Shown: positions 16,755-26,162 of the stretch, in pieces
How positions within the stretch are numbered: position 1 is the first letter of the stretch
Layout of the letters: each line of letters starts with the position of its first letter
Source: Anaerolineales bacterium UBA5797
GTDB lineage: Bacteria > Chloroflexota > Anaerolineae > Anaerolineales > Villigracilaceae
Length of the DNA stretch: 64,000 nucleotides
Direction: 5' to 3'
Assembly: GCA_002418205.1 (NCBI GenBank)
Contig: DIDP01000078.1
Coordinates: forward strand, 1-64,000
Notes under the pieces: model-generated
Databases searched by the model: none
Seen by the model: only the letters and a program-made list of their open reading frames with translations
Told to the model about the DNA's origin: nothing
Translations under genes and position numbers: made by a program

Positions 16755-17440
16755 GATACTTTCTCCACTTTGTATTGTAGCAAAACACCGCCGTCGTCCC
16801 AGTTCTCAAAATGGATCAATCTCAACGGGACCGCCCCGCTTCTTTCCAGGCCGGAGCCTGCCGCCATTGTCGGAGCCGTTTCGCCCCCGAAGATCATCGG
16901 TGCCACATACGCCGAGACCTCATCCACAAGCCCAAGCCGGATCAATTCGAAATTGAGCGTCGCGCCGCCTTCGACCATCAGCCGCTTGATTCCAAGTTCC
17001 CTGAGTGCCTGCATCATTTCCTGCAGGTCCACCCGTTCACCGTCATGGACGACTACTTCCGCGTTTTGAGAACGGAGGAACGCGAGTTGCTCATTAGATG
17101 TGCGATGTGTCGTGAATATTACGATGCGCGCCCCGCCCTCGTGTAAGAATTTCGAATGAGATTTGAAATCCGCCCTTGTGACGACCCCCACTTTCATGGG
17201 ATTGGGCGGGAGTCCGCGCCCGACCCGTTCGGCGCGCAATGCTTCTGATTTGACGGTCAACTTTGGGTCTTCGTCGAGAAGCGTTCTGCCTCCCACCATC
17301 ACCGCGTCGGATTCGGCGCGTAACTTGTCCACACGCTCCTTGTCCCGCGCGGACGAGATCGCCGCCCCCCTGCGTGCGGATGTATCGATCTTGCCGTCGG
17401 CGGTCATCGCCACGTTGATGAAAACGTACGGACGATCCAT
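16751..17440 (-). CDS. RibD-type reductase (pyrimidinone-phosphate reductase)
   Basis: A 229-residue stand-alone RibD C-terminal domain (DHFR-like fold), starting MDRPYVFINVAMTADGKID. The block AVMVGGRTLLDEDP and the final VEGGATLNFELI are signatures of riboflavin-pathway reductases. No deaminase domain is present. That matches the archaeal/fungal-style enzyme that reduces before deamination, or a split RibD. The stop overlaps ribA by 4 bases (ATGA), so translation is coupled. Assignment to the step is inference. Confidence 0.85.
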   Translation of the reverse strand: MDRPYVFINVAMTADGKIDTSARRGAAISSARDKERVDKLRAESDAVMVGGRTLLDEDPKLTVKSEALRAERVGRGLPPNPMKVGVVTRADFKSHSKFLHEGGARIVIFTTHRTSNEQLAFLRSQNAEVVVHDGERVDLQEMMQALRELGIKRLMVEGGATLNFELIRLGLVDEVSAYVAPMIFGGETAPTMAAGSGLERSGAVPLRLIHFENWDDGGVLLQYKVEKVS

Positions 17441-17505
17441 TATTTAATTGTACGTTCATTTTGCCTGAATTGGATTATCAATATCCTGCTCCATCAAAAA
17501 CAAGA

Positions 17506-20500
17506 TTAACCGGATAGTTCCTGAAGCAGTCTCCTCGCCTCAATCAAATCAGGTGTCTCGAACCCTTCGGTGAACCAGTTATAAATTTCCATCAGCATTT
17601 GAGTCGCTTCTTTTTTCTTTCCCTGTTGTTTCCACAGATGACAAAGACTCATCACCGCGCGCAATTCCAGCGACTTGGCGCTTTGTCTGCGAGCGATCTC
17701 AGTAGCTTTGTTGAAGCAGGCTTTTGCACAGTCATTCTCTCCCTGCTTAAAAAATATCTCTCCTTTGATGCGATAAAGTTCCGATTCCCAATAACGTTCA
17801 TCGGTCTTTTCAACCAATGCAAAAGCTTCATTTAGCGATGCCGATGCTTCATCCAGCTTCCCTGCTTTTACCTGTAATTCAACCAGGGAAGCTAAAGTTC
17901 CGGAGGAATATATCCAGATGTTTTCCCATTTCATTGCATCAATCCCTTCCCAGGCTTGTTTTACCCCTTCCTGTATTTTCCCCTGCAGGACAAGTGCTGC
18001 TCCGCGATAGCGTATTCCGGTTGCATACCAACCTGCCAAATTTCGTTCCCTGGCAATTCGAATCAATTCTTCTGAATCTGCTTCCAAGCTCTCCCCATCC
18101 CTGCTCATCTCATGATAAAGGCACCCTGCAAAACAAAGTACGTCAGCCAGCGAAAAAGGATGCCCTAGTTCGTGTGCCAATGCCAGTACCTCTTTACTGC
18201 GTTTCAGGGCCTGATCGGGATATCCCAGACACCACAGACAGCAGACTTCATACGCCATGGCGCCCAGACCAGCATCCGATCCGCGCAGGTATACAAGTGA
18301 GTGGTGGTGTTGATTGGGATCATAAGAATCAAGCACATGTCTGAGGTGCTCAAGAGCATTTATGAAATTTCCAAAGCAGAAATGAGTAAATCCCAAATAC
18401 CAGTGACTTAATTGTATAAGCAAAGGCTCATTGGCTTGTTCTGCCAACGCAAGCCCTTCTTCTGCGAGTTCCTGTGCGTGGTGATGTAAACCCCTTACGT
18501 AATAGAGCACTGCCAATCCGCCCAACACCTGTACCATCTGGGTTGTATTGCCAACTTTTTTGCACAGTTCTTGCGCCCGGCTAAAGGCATTTTTTACCTC
18601 ATCCGGTTGAGCACCTAATGCACCTTGCCAGGCAATGCCCAAGGCAAGCAACAGGTTAAGTTCATTTTTGTCGCGTTCGGGAGAATCTGGTAAATCTTCA
18701 AGAAGGGAAAGTCCCCGCTCCAAGTGTGCGATCCCGTCCCGAAACGCAGACAATTGTACAGCTCTTTTTCCAGCATTGTGCAGATAATGGATCGCCTTAT
18801 CGATAATTTTGGCTTTCTCAAAGTGTAATGCAAGGTGAACGGGGTTTGCTGCGTCCTCGACTTGATCCCCATACAATTCCTCCAGTGTAGTTCCAACTTG
18901 TTCGTGCAGGTGTGCACGTTCCACATTATCAAGACTGCTATACAGGTATTTCTGGAACAGGATGTGTCGAAATCGGTAGCAAGACAATGGTCTTCCATCC
19001 ACGCGCTGGATGCTTTGTGCATGAACCAGGCGGTGCCTCTTGTCCAATTCACCACTCAAGGATTCCAACATCTTATGTTTATCAACCGTCCGCACCTGAG
19101 CCACCACCTCGGCGGTGAACGACTCGCCCTCAACGCTGGCCACAGCCAGCGCTTTTTGCAATGACTCGGGAAGTCTCCCGATACGTTCCTGAATGGCAGC
19201 TTCGACTCGAATTGGCAGTGTCACCCAATCCAATGATGCACCTTCGACCCAATAACCTTCGGCATCGCGGGCGATGTCACCGCGTTCCTGTAAGCCGCGC
19301 AGCAATTCGATTGTAAATAGCGGATGCCCCTGTGTCTGGTGATATAGCATTTCGCGGAATGAGGGTCCCAACCGATTGGGTTCACTGTTCAAAAATCCTT
19401 CGATGAATTTCCGTCCCTCGGTCTGATCCACGTTCAAAATGATGTCCCCAAGTTCGCGCCGGAATTCGTTGATCACTGACTCCAGCGGGTGTCGGCCTCC
19501 TTCTCTTCCCAAAGTGATTTCTTCAGAGCGATAAGCCCCAATGATTAGGATCCGATTTCCTATGATCCTGCGCCCAAGATGGAAAAGCAGGTTGACGGAA
19601 CCAGCATCCGCCCATTGAAGATCATCTACGACAAGAAGTAATGGACTTTTTTGTTCCAATGTTTGCAAGACCCGGGTGTACTGCTCGAACAGGTCAACCT
19701 GATGCAAGGCAGCGGCGCTATGTGTTGTGGTTGGTTTCCTTTCAAGCAATCTCTCCAGGTCTGCCAACCAATCTGACTGTTCCGAAGCACAGGCTTTAGC
19801 GTGTTCAAGCAAAGCTGAGCGCTGAACGAATGTGTCGATCAAATCAGGTCCAGTATCCACAAGCGCATGCATCGTGACCGGCAAATTATTCCACAGTCGG
19901 AGGGCGTGATCTTTTGTGATGGTTCCTGCTGTCCATCTGGCTTCAACATCGCCGGTGAGCAGCTCCAGAATTTCACGAAAAGGCAGGTAAGGGTCGCCGA
20001 AGCCGGTATAGGCATTACAGTTTCCACTGGCAACAAGTAACTCTTTGTTTGCATCTTGTGACCGCCGGGTGAATTCCTGTATCAGGGATGTCTTGCCGCT
20101 GCCTGCTTCCCCTGTGATGAAGACCACACGTCCATGCCTCGCTGTAGCCTGTTCCAAAAACCCGTTCATTTTCTCCAACTCGGATTCCCGCGCCACAACA
20201 ATGGGGATTTCCACCTGAGGCGGTTCCATTTCAAGAAAAGAGGGAGTCCTGATTGCGGGAGGCGCCTGAGTGACAAATGTTGGTTTCAGGGTTCTCAGTA
20301 TTCCATCACGGATCTGTTCATAAAGTTCCTTTGTTTCTTCAGATGGTTCAACGTCGAGCCCTTGCTTTAAGAGTCTGCAACAGGACTCATATTGTGCAAG
20401 CGCGGCGCCGCGCTGACCTGAAAGCGCCAGTACGCGCATCAGTTGCTGATGTGCGGACTCCTCCCACGGTTCCAGTTGGAGCTGCCGCCATACAAAGGAT

Positions 20501-21045
20501 TGGGCTTTTTCGTATTCCCGCTGTTCTTCATAGTTTTCTGCCAGGGTGTGGAGAGATGTTAGGGCTAGCCGGGCCAGCCTTTCGCGTGTCAGAAGCGCCC
20601 ACTCGTCGAAGGTTGGGCTGTTCTCCACAGAAAAGCCTTCCAGAAAACTTCCCCTGTATAAACTTGCAGCTTTTTCCTTCTCTTCAATGGATGTGTTTTG
20701 GGATTCCAGATTTTGTGTGAAACCGGTCACATCCAGCCAGTGGTCACTGGCGGTATTGAACTGAATGCTTTCGCGGGAAATAATCAGATAGGGAGGATCT
20801 GCCACCCGGTCATCAATCGCCTTGCGTAGATCGGAAAGGGTGTAGCGCAGGTTACTTAAAGCTTCGCGTTCAGACCAATCGGGCCAGAGCAATCCAGCTA
20901 GGGACTCGCGGCGATGCGGTTTGTCGGCTTCTACTGCCAGATAGGCCAGGAGCGCTCGCACCTTGTTTGATTTAAAGCCCGTAATGGGTTGCCCGTCCAA
21001 TGTGACTTGAATGGGTCCCAACAGGGAGATTCTCAGGTGTGCCAT
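17506..21045 (-). CDS. BTAD/AAA/TPR transcriptional regulator (SARP-like)
   Basis: A 1179-residue regulator. Residues 1-100 form an OmpR-type winged helix (RISLLGPIQVTLDG, then LLWPDWSEREALSNLRYTLSDLR). Residues 100-250 form a BTAD helical domain. An NTPase follows with Walker A GEAGSGKTS (312-320) and Walker B LLLVVDDLQWAD. The second half is made of TPR-like helices. Proteins of this build are ATP-dependent activators that respond to an unknown signal. AAAGGAGG precedes the ATG. The divergent small repeat-protein gene is the obvious candidate target, and direct repeats lie between them. Confidence 0.9.
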   Translation of the reverse strand: MAHLRISLLGPIQVTLDGQPITGFKSNKVRALLAYLAVEADKPHRRESLAGLLWPDWSEREALSNLRYTLSDLRKAIDDRVADPPYLIISRESIQFNTASDHWLDVTGFTQNLESQNTSIEEKEKAASLYRGSFLEGFSVENSPTFDEWALLTRERLARLALTSLHTLAENYEEQREYEKAQSFVWRQLQLEPWEESAHQQLMRVLALSGQRGAALAQYESCCRLLKQGLDVEPSEETKELYEQIRDGILRTLKPTFVTQAPPAIRTPSFLEMEPPQVEIPIVVARESELEKMNGFLEQATARHGRVVFITGEAGSGKTSLIQEFTRRSQDANKELLVASGNCNAYTGFGDPYLPFREILELLTGDVEARWTAGTITKDHALRLWNNLPVTMHALVDTGPDLIDTFVQRSALLEHAKACASEQSDWLADLERLLERKPTTTHSAAALHQVDLFEQYTRVLQTLEQKSPLLLVVDDLQWADAGSVNLLFHLGRRIIGNRILIIGAYRSEEITLGREGGRHPLESVINEFRRELGDIILNVDQTEGRKFIEGFLNSEPNRLGPSFREMLYHQTQGHPLFTIELLRGLQERGDIARDAEGYWVEGASLDWVTLPIRVEAAIQERIGRLPESLQKALAVASVEGESFTAEVVAQVRTVDKHKMLESLSGELDKRHRLVHAQSIQRVDGRPLSCYRFRHILFQKYLYSSLDNVERAHLHEQVGTTLEELYGDQVEDAANPVHLALHFEKAKIIDKAIHYLHNAGKRAVQLSAFRDGIAHLERGLSLLEDLPDSPERDKNELNLLLALGIAWQGALGAQPDEVKNAFSRAQELCKKVGNTTQMVQVLGGLAVLYYVRGLHHHAQELAEEGLALAEQANEPLLIQLSHWYLGFTHFCFGNFINALEHLRHVLDSYDPNQHHHSLVYLRGSDAGLGAMAYEVCCLWCLGYPDQALKRSKEVLALAHELGHPFSLADVLCFAGCLYHEMSRDGESLEADSEELIRIARERNLAGWYATGIRYRGAALVLQGKIQEGVKQAWEGIDAMKWENIWIYSSGTLASLVELQVKAGKLDEASASLNEAFALVEKTDERYWESELYRIKGEIFFKQGENDCAKACFNKATEIARRQSAKSLELRAVMSLCHLWKQQGKKKEATQMLMEIYNWFTEGFETPDLIEARRLLQELSG

Positions 21046-21111
21046 GATTCCTCCTTTGATTGATCGGAGTCATTCAGCACATAACCATTGTACATGATTT
21101 GGGCGTGATTG

Positions 21112-21130
21112 TCACAATTCTCACAAATTC
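21112..21130. promoter_or_regulatory. Tandem TCACAA direct repeat, possible regulator site
   Basis: TCACAATTC (21112-21120) is directly followed by TCACAAATTC (21121-21130). SARP-type winged helices bind short direct repeats with a roughly one-turn period. The site lies between the regulator and the divergent gene, about 40 bases upstream of its TATACT box. Confidence 0.35.
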
Positions 21131-21215
21131 GCCACGTCTGAACCATGTTTCGACCACCCTTGTTTTCTATACTGAAAATGAAATCGGTAACTCAACTTCT
21201 ACTAAGGAGGTAGAA

Positions 21216-21587
21216 ATGTCCACCAATACAACTTTAATCAATCATTGGATCAAGCGCCTACCATTCGCCGTGATCCTGCTGGCTTTGGTTTTTACCCTGA
21301 TCTTTGCCTTCCTAACCCTTCAGCCAGCCGTCAGTTTCGGTTCTGCCGTAGCTCCCAATGATCCCAGCGTCCGGCTTGGAATTGAGGCGGATGCCGCCCG
21401 TTACACTGCCATGGCTGAGTTCTATCCGGCTTGGCGAAACGATCTCAAGCAGGTACACAAGGTGAATGCCGCCCGTTACACTGCCATGACTGAATTCTAT
21501 TCAGCATGGAGAGACAGTCTCCATCGTGTCCATGAGGTTGATGCCGCACGCTATACCGCAATGGCAGAGTATTACGCCGGGAAATGA
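21216..21587 (+). CDS. Small membrane protein with 25-residue tandem repeats
   Basis: A 123-residue protein preceded by an excellent ribosome site (AAGGAGG). One hydrophobic segment (residues 16-40) may be an uncleaved anchor or signal sequence. From about residue 58 the chain is 2.5 copies of a 25-residue unit beginning (D/N)AARYTAM(A/T)E(F/Y)Y and containing AWR..L..VH. I recognise no family. The repeats would lie outside the membrane if the first helix exports the tail. TATACT at about 21168 is the likely -10 box. A strong terminator follows. Confidence 0.8.
   Translation: MSTNTTLINHWIKRLPFAVILLALVFTLIFAFLTLQPAVSFGSAVAPNDPSVRLGIEADAARYTAMAEFYPAWRNDLKQVHKVNAARYTAMTEFYSAWRDSLHRVHEVDAARYTAMAEYYAGK
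21391..21585 (+). repeat. 75-bp tandem repeat inside the small membrane protein gene
   Basis: The block ATGCCGCCCGTTACACTGCC starts at 21391 and recurs 75 bases on. A third, diverged copy starts at 21541. Periods are exactly 75 bases, in frame. Confidence 0.85.
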
Positions 21588-21633
21588 GGGGGCAACATAA
21601 AGGCGAATAATTTGATGGCCATCGATATATGGA

Positions 21634-21675
21634 AACGAGACATATCCAGTCTGGATATGTCTCGTTCAATTTTTT
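21634..21675 (+). terminator. Terminator of the repeat-protein gene
   Basis: A 33-base near-perfect palindrome (AACGAGACATATCCAG and its complement, 21634-21666) is followed by CAATTTTTT. Confidence 0.88.
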
Positions 21676-21696
21676 CGGCTTTGTTTTCAAGCATCT

Positions 21697-22578
21697 TTAG
21701 CGAATCACCATCTGACCCGCCTTATCGAAAATGAAATCGGCCAAATAGTGATTCACTTCGTCCGCCGCGTCGTGCTGCACCCAGTGCGTTGCTTCGGGGA
21801 AGAACATCAGGTTCCCCTCGTTCACATAATCCATGCTGGGACGAGCCATGCGGTGACTTAACGCAAAATCCTTCATCCCCCACATCATCAATGTCGGAAT
21901 TTTAATCCGCATATCATTTGGAACCAATCCCGGGTTACGAACCCAGGCGCGGTACCAGTTGATCATCGCGGTCATTGCCCCGGGTTGTGACCAGGCTTCC
22001 TTGTATTTCACCATGTCTTCGCTTGTGAAGGTGTGGACCTTCCCGCTGCCGCGCAAGGCGCGTTCCGCGCCGCGCCAATTGTCGCGTCTCATCCCTGCCT
22101 CGGGGATCCACGGCAGTTGGAACAAGATCGCATACCATGAACGGCGGATCTGATCCAAATTATGCAACAAATTCTTTCGCATCACAGCAGGATGCGGTGC
22201 ATTCATGATGCCTAGCTTATGCAGGCGCTCAGGATATTTGTTCCCGAGTATCCATGCAACGATCCCGCCCCAATCGTGTCCCACCAGGTTGACCTTTTCA
22301 TATCCCAAGGCATCAACCAATCCAGCCATGTCATTAACCAATTCCTGCATACGATAGGCTTTTACACCGCGTGGCTTGTCACTCAGGTTATAACCGCGCT
22401 GGTCAGGGACGATGACCCGGCAACCCTCTTTCACCAACGCGGGGATTTGTTTCCGCCACCCGTACCAAAACTCGGGAAATCCATGCAGGAGCACCACAGG
22501 CACACCGCTCTGCGGTCCCGCCTGCACGACGTGTAGTTTGATTCCATTGGTTTCGATGTAATTGTGTTCAAGTTCCAT
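21697..22578 (-). CDS. Alpha/beta hydrolase, epoxide hydrolase-like
   Basis: A 293-residue alpha/beta hydrolase. HGFPEFWYGW (31-40) is the oxyanion HGxP motif of soluble epoxide hydrolases. The nucleophile aspartate is in GHDWGG, the cap tyrosine is in SWYAILFQLPW, and the catalytic histidine is in ATHWVQHD. An aspartate nucleophile fits epoxide hydrolases, haloalkane dehalogenases and fluoroacetate dehalogenases; the HGFPEFW context favours epoxide hydrolase. It is cytoplasmic. The ATG at 22578 has GGAGG about ten bases upstream. Confidence 0.88.
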   Translation of the reverse strand: MELEHNYIETNGIKLHVVQAGPQSGVPVVLLHGFPEFWYGWRKQIPALVKEGCRVIVPDQRGYNLSDKPRGVKAYRMQELVNDMAGLVDALGYEKVNLVGHDWGGIVAWILGNKYPERLHKLGIMNAPHPAVMRKNLLHNLDQIRRSWYAILFQLPWIPEAGMRRDNWRGAERALRGSGKVHTFTSEDMVKYKEAWSQPGAMTAMINWYRAWVRNPGLVPNDMRIKIPTLMMWGMKDFALSHRMARPSMDYVNEGNLMFFPEATHWVQHDAADEVNHYLADFIFDKAGQMVIR

Positions 22579-22766
22579 TGTTGTACTGCCTCCAAAACGA
22601 AGCGGGATTGTACCAGAGATGAAGGGAGGCGGAAAAATTCTCAGTGACTTTTCAGGTTATTCGTAGATTTCGCAGTGCAAGCGCATGGAAATTGTCTTGT
22701 AGCTCAGTCTTGTAGCCTGAGGAGTTCTTGAAATCCACAAATTGGCAGGTTATAAACCTGCCCTGC

Positions 22767-24320
22767 TCAATACCCTCCTCTAAAATACGCGCGTATCAAA
22801 TCCGAAATATCCGCGGTGGTGTTCTGCCGCGCGACCGCGAAGAAATCATACGCGGTGGCATGACCGCGTCCGTAGCGCGAGGCGTAATCCTGTAGAAAAG
22901 CATAGAAGGCGTCATCGCCCATGCGGTAGTTCAGCGCCTCCAAAAAGTTCGCGCCGTTAAGATACGCCGCGTTGACGTAGGCGCGGAACGTGGGCGGCTC
23001 GTAGATGTTCGTGTCCATGTACCCCGAAGGACCGAAATAGTTCACGCGGAACTGCCACCACCAATCCAGCGAGTTGGGATAGATGTATTTGTAAAAGATG
23101 GCTTCGCTGTAGACGCACAGCGCTTCATCGAGCCACGGCTCCATCGCCTGATCGTTTCCCACCAGCCCGAACCACCATTGATGCGCGATCTCGTGCACGC
23201 CGATCGTCACAAGGTTGCTGCGCGCCGAGCCGTTGTATTCGTTGTAAAACTTGGTCGCCAAAAAAATGAGTCCGTCATACTCCTGCCCATCGTTCAAATC
23301 CGCCTGGATGATGCTCAGGCTCCCATACGGGTACGGCGCGAACCTGGATTCGAACAACCCCACCGCGCGGCTTGCCGCATTCAGGATCGCCAACCCCTGC
23401 GATTCATATCCCGGATAATAATACGCACGGATCACCGCGCCGCCGGAAGTTGTTGCATCCACAAATTGGAACTGGTCGCTGGCTGACAGTGCGAACGTCC
23501 GCGCGCCGTTCAGACGGTAGCGCGTCCATTCACCGTTCGGTTCAGGGACACCGCTCGCGGCGATGACGATGCTTCCCTCGGTCGTTTTGACATTCACGTC
23601 GAAATCCGCCGCGTCGTAGACGAGATGCTCGCCGAGATAATGGTCATCGTGCAGCACCCAGCCGTTGCTGTAGGGCACAACGAACGGATACCAATCCGTC
23701 AGGTTGACCTGGTCCACATCGTAGCCATAGGGGTGGTCCTTGACCTTGGCGGGGAGATCGATGCGGAAGCGCATTGCCAGCGAGACCTGCGTGTTGGGCT
23801 GCAGCGGCTGCGGCAGATAGACCGTGAGTCGTTGTCCGCTGAGATCGTAGTTGAGTTGGCTGGCATTGAGCAGAACGTGTTCGAGAAAGAAGCCGCCGCT
23901 GAGGTTTGGCTCCACCGCCATCACGAGCTCGTTCAATGCCAAGCCGGTTTGATTGGTGTATGCGACCGTCTCATCCACGGCGAGTTGATGCCCATAGTAA
24001 TCGAGCAGGGCATACAACGTATATTGCGTGCGCGCCGATGAAGGGATTCCCGTGGGCGAGGGGAGCACCGTCGCGGTGAATTCAAGGGTTGGCAGCGGAG
24101 TGTTCGTCGGCGGGAGCGGTGTGAAGGTCGAGATGAGAGTCGGCGCGTCGATGGGGATGTAATTCGAGTCGGCGGGTTGGAAGGGCGTCGGTGTGGGCAA
24201 GGCGCCGGGGTTTGGGGTAACAAGCACGAACGGCGCGGGAGGCGTGTTCGAGGTCGGGAGCGTGCACGAGGTGAGGATCAGGATAAGGAGGAGGAAATGG
24301 AGTCGGGGAGAGAGTCTCAT
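22767..24320 (-). CDS. M1-like metallopeptidase lipoprotein (copy 1)
   Basis: A 517-residue secreted protein. A signal peptide with lipobox LTSC comes first, then about 80 residues of Pro/Thr-rich linker. Next is an M1 aminopeptidase-like beta domain and the zinc site HEIAHQWW, with the third ligand in LDEALCVYSE. The GAMEN exopeptidase motif is not visible, so endo- or other activity is possible. The start at 24320 avoids an upstream extension that is only palindromic repeat. It is about 40% similar by eye to the next gene and is separated from it by that repeat. Confidence 0.85.
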   Translation of the reverse strand: MRLSPRLHFLLLILILTSCTLPTSNTPPAPFVLVTPNPGALPTPTPFQPADSNYIPIDAPTLISTFTPLPPTNTPLPTLEFTATVLPSPTGIPSSARTQYTLYALLDYYGHQLAVDETVAYTNQTGLALNELVMAVEPNLSGGFFLEHVLLNASQLNYDLSGQRLTVYLPQPLQPNTQVSLAMRFRIDLPAKVKDHPYGYDVDQVNLTDWYPFVVPYSNGWVLHDDHYLGEHLVYDAADFDVNVKTTEGSIVIAASGVPEPNGEWTRYRLNGARTFALSASDQFQFVDATTSGGAVIRAYYYPGYESQGLAILNAASRAVGLFESRFAPYPYGSLSIIQADLNDGQEYDGLIFLATKFYNEYNGSARSNLVTIGVHEIAHQWWFGLVGNDQAMEPWLDEALCVYSEAIFYKYIYPNSLDWWWQFRVNYFGPSGYMDTNIYEPPTFRAYVNAAYLNGANFLEALNYRMGDDAFYAFLQDYASRYGRGHATAYDFFAVARQNTTADISDLIRAYFRGGY

Positions 24321-24343
24321 AAAAAAATAATTTCCCAATTCGA

Positions 24344-24459
24344 TGGTTGAGTAGCCCCGCGTGGTTTTGGCGGAGCGTATCGAAACCATCCGTAATAGAA
24401 AATATTTTGTTTTCGTGCTGGTTTCGATATGCTCGCCACGAACGCTCGCTACTCAACCA
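24344..24459. repeat. GGTTGAGTAGC inverted-repeat element
   Basis: TGGTTGAGTAGC at the left and GCTACTCAACCA at the right bound an internal palindrome around GTATCGAAACC/GGTTTCGATA. There is no coding capacity. A related copy lies at 43291-43451, so this is a MITE-like family. Confidence 0.75.
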
Positions 24460-24471
24460 GCGGGGTGGACA

Positions 24472-25980
24472 TCAGTAGGTTTTCTGAAAATACTCTTTCA
24501 TCAGATCCGAAATATCGGCTTTGGAATGTTCGCGGAAGACGCGGAAGAAATCGGCGGTGGTGGCGCGCTTTCCGATGAATTGAGAGTAGTAATCCTTGAG
24601 GAATGCGAAGAAAATTTCATCGCCGACCTTTTCGCGCAGCGCCTCCATGAAGCGCGCGCCGGTGAGATAGGTCTTGTCCCAATACGGGCGCTGACCGCCG
24701 CCGTCGTAGATCTGCGTATCCACAAAGCCCGCTTTTTGAAACTCGAAATAGCGATAGTCCCACCACCAATCCACGAGATCGGGATGGATCGTTTCGTAGT
24801 AAATGCGTTCGCTGTAGGTCGCGAGCGTTTCATCGAGCCAGGGTTCGAGCGCCTGGTCGTCGGCGACCGAATCGAACCACCACTGGTGCGCGGTCTCATG
24901 CGCGGCGATGATGACGAGATAATTCTTCGGTGTGTTATCGTACAGGTTGAAATAATCGCGGCTGATGAAATAGAACGCCGAATATTCCATGCCGTCGTTG
25001 AAATCACCCTGCACGGCGGTCATCGTCTTGTGACGATACGGACCGAACTTTTCCTCATAGACCTGCATCGCCTCGACCGTCGTCTGCAACATCGCTTCGC
25101 CGGGCGCATCGTAGAACGCGAAGTAATAACTGTAGACCGTCACATCGCCGACCCGGCGCTGGGCGACCTTGTACACCGTGCTGATGGATAACGCGAACGT
25201 CCGTCCCGCCTCCAACACGAACCGACGGCTGTCCGCTGCCCCCGATTCCACTTCCGCCCCTGACGATGCGATCTGCGGACTCGAACCGTCGGTGAACGAG
25301 ACCGTCACATCGAAGTCCGCCGTGTCATAGACAAGATGTTCGCCGTAATACCACGGGTTGTGCAAGAGCCAGCCTTCGCCCGGTTGATACGGCACCACGA
25401 ACGGATACCACTCCACGAGGTTGAGTTGACGCTCGGAGTATCCATAGATCTGCGGACGGACCTCGTTCGGGTTGCTGTACGCCTGCATCTGCGGCAGGAT
25501 GAGTCCGTAGGATATTGTAATGGCGATGGTTCCGCCGGGTTGTAATGGCTGCGGCAATGGGAGTTCGAGTCGCTGACTGAGATTCTCAAGCGTGTAGTTG
25601 GCAATGGGCGTTTCGTCAACGGCAAGCGACTTGAGGCTTAATCCACCGCTCCATAAGTTCGGTTCCACGGCAAGGACGAGTTCCGTCAGTGTCTCACCGG
25701 TCCAGTTGGGGTAGGTGATGGTTTGGTCCACGGTCGCGGCTTTGGTGGAGTAGTTCAACCGCAGATCCATCACATACTGCGGACGTTCCAGCGAAGGTTG
25801 CGGGAATGTCGTGGGGGTTGGTGATTCGGTGGGCAGGGATGTCTCGGTTGGAAGGGTTGTTTCCGTGGGGATGACAGGCGTATCCGTGGATGGGATCGCT
25901 GCGGGGGTTGGGGAGGAACAGGAAACGAAAAGAATGAGGAAAGAGGAAAGAAGCGCGAGCGTTGTGGCGTGTTTGTGCAT
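24472..25980 (-). CDS. M1-like metallopeptidase lipoprotein (copy 2)
   Basis: A 502-residue paralogue of the neighbouring gene. The signal peptide ends FVSC, followed by a short PTETTLPTE-type linker, the beta domain and HETAHQWW, with LDETLATYSE supplying the third zinc ligand. Both genes share the YPFVVPY and GEHLVYD(A/T)ADFDV blocks, so they arose by tandem duplication. The ATG at 25980 is six bases after a minus-strand TAAAAT with no ribosome site, suggesting a leaderless mRNA. Confidence 0.85.
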   Translation of the reverse strand: MHKHATTLALLSSFLILFVSCSSPTPAAIPSTDTPVIPTETTLPTETSLPTESPTPTTFPQPSLERPQYVMDLRLNYSTKAATVDQTITYPNWTGETLTELVLAVEPNLWSGGLSLKSLAVDETPIANYTLENLSQRLELPLPQPLQPGGTIAITISYGLILPQMQAYSNPNEVRPQIYGYSERQLNLVEWYPFVVPYQPGEGWLLHNPWYYGEHLVYDTADFDVTVSFTDGSSPQIASSGAEVESGAADSRRFVLEAGRTFALSISTVYKVAQRRVGDVTVYSYYFAFYDAPGEAMLQTTVEAMQVYEEKFGPYRHKTMTAVQGDFNDGMEYSAFYFISRDYFNLYDNTPKNYLVIIAAHETAHQWWFDSVADDQALEPWLDETLATYSERIYYETIHPDLVDWWWDYRYFEFQKAGFVDTQIYDGGGQRPYWDKTYLTGARFMEALREKVGDEIFFAFLKDYYSQFIGKRATTADFFRVFREHSKADISDLMKEYFQKTY

Positions 25981-26133
25981 GGGTGGATTTTAACCGAAAT
26001 GAGAGGGTTCTCTCCGTTAACGGAACGTTCTGCTGCAAAGTTCCTGACGGGATGGCAGGCAGTAAATGCCTAGCCATTGGCCCCATTTATTATGCCACTC
26101 CGTTTGTGTTTGTTACATCCGTCTTATAAATCC

Positions 26134-26162
26134 TTGACGCTGGCACGTTTAGGTGCTAGCAT
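26134..26162 (+). promoter_or_regulatory. Promoter of the Band-7 gene
   Basis: TTGACG (26134-26139), a 17-base spacer and TAGCAT (26157-26162). The -10 box overlaps the palindrome at 26159-26183. Confidence 0.7.

Noticed and set aside
15972..17069. 365-codon plus-strand frame across the riboflavin cluster
   Set aside because: It lies opposite ribA and the reductase, both with full motifs. It is composition-driven antisense.
24321..24389. Longer N-terminus for the first M1-like lipoprotein
   Set aside because: The added codons come from the GGTTGAGTAGC palindromic element. The signal peptide begins correctly at 24320.
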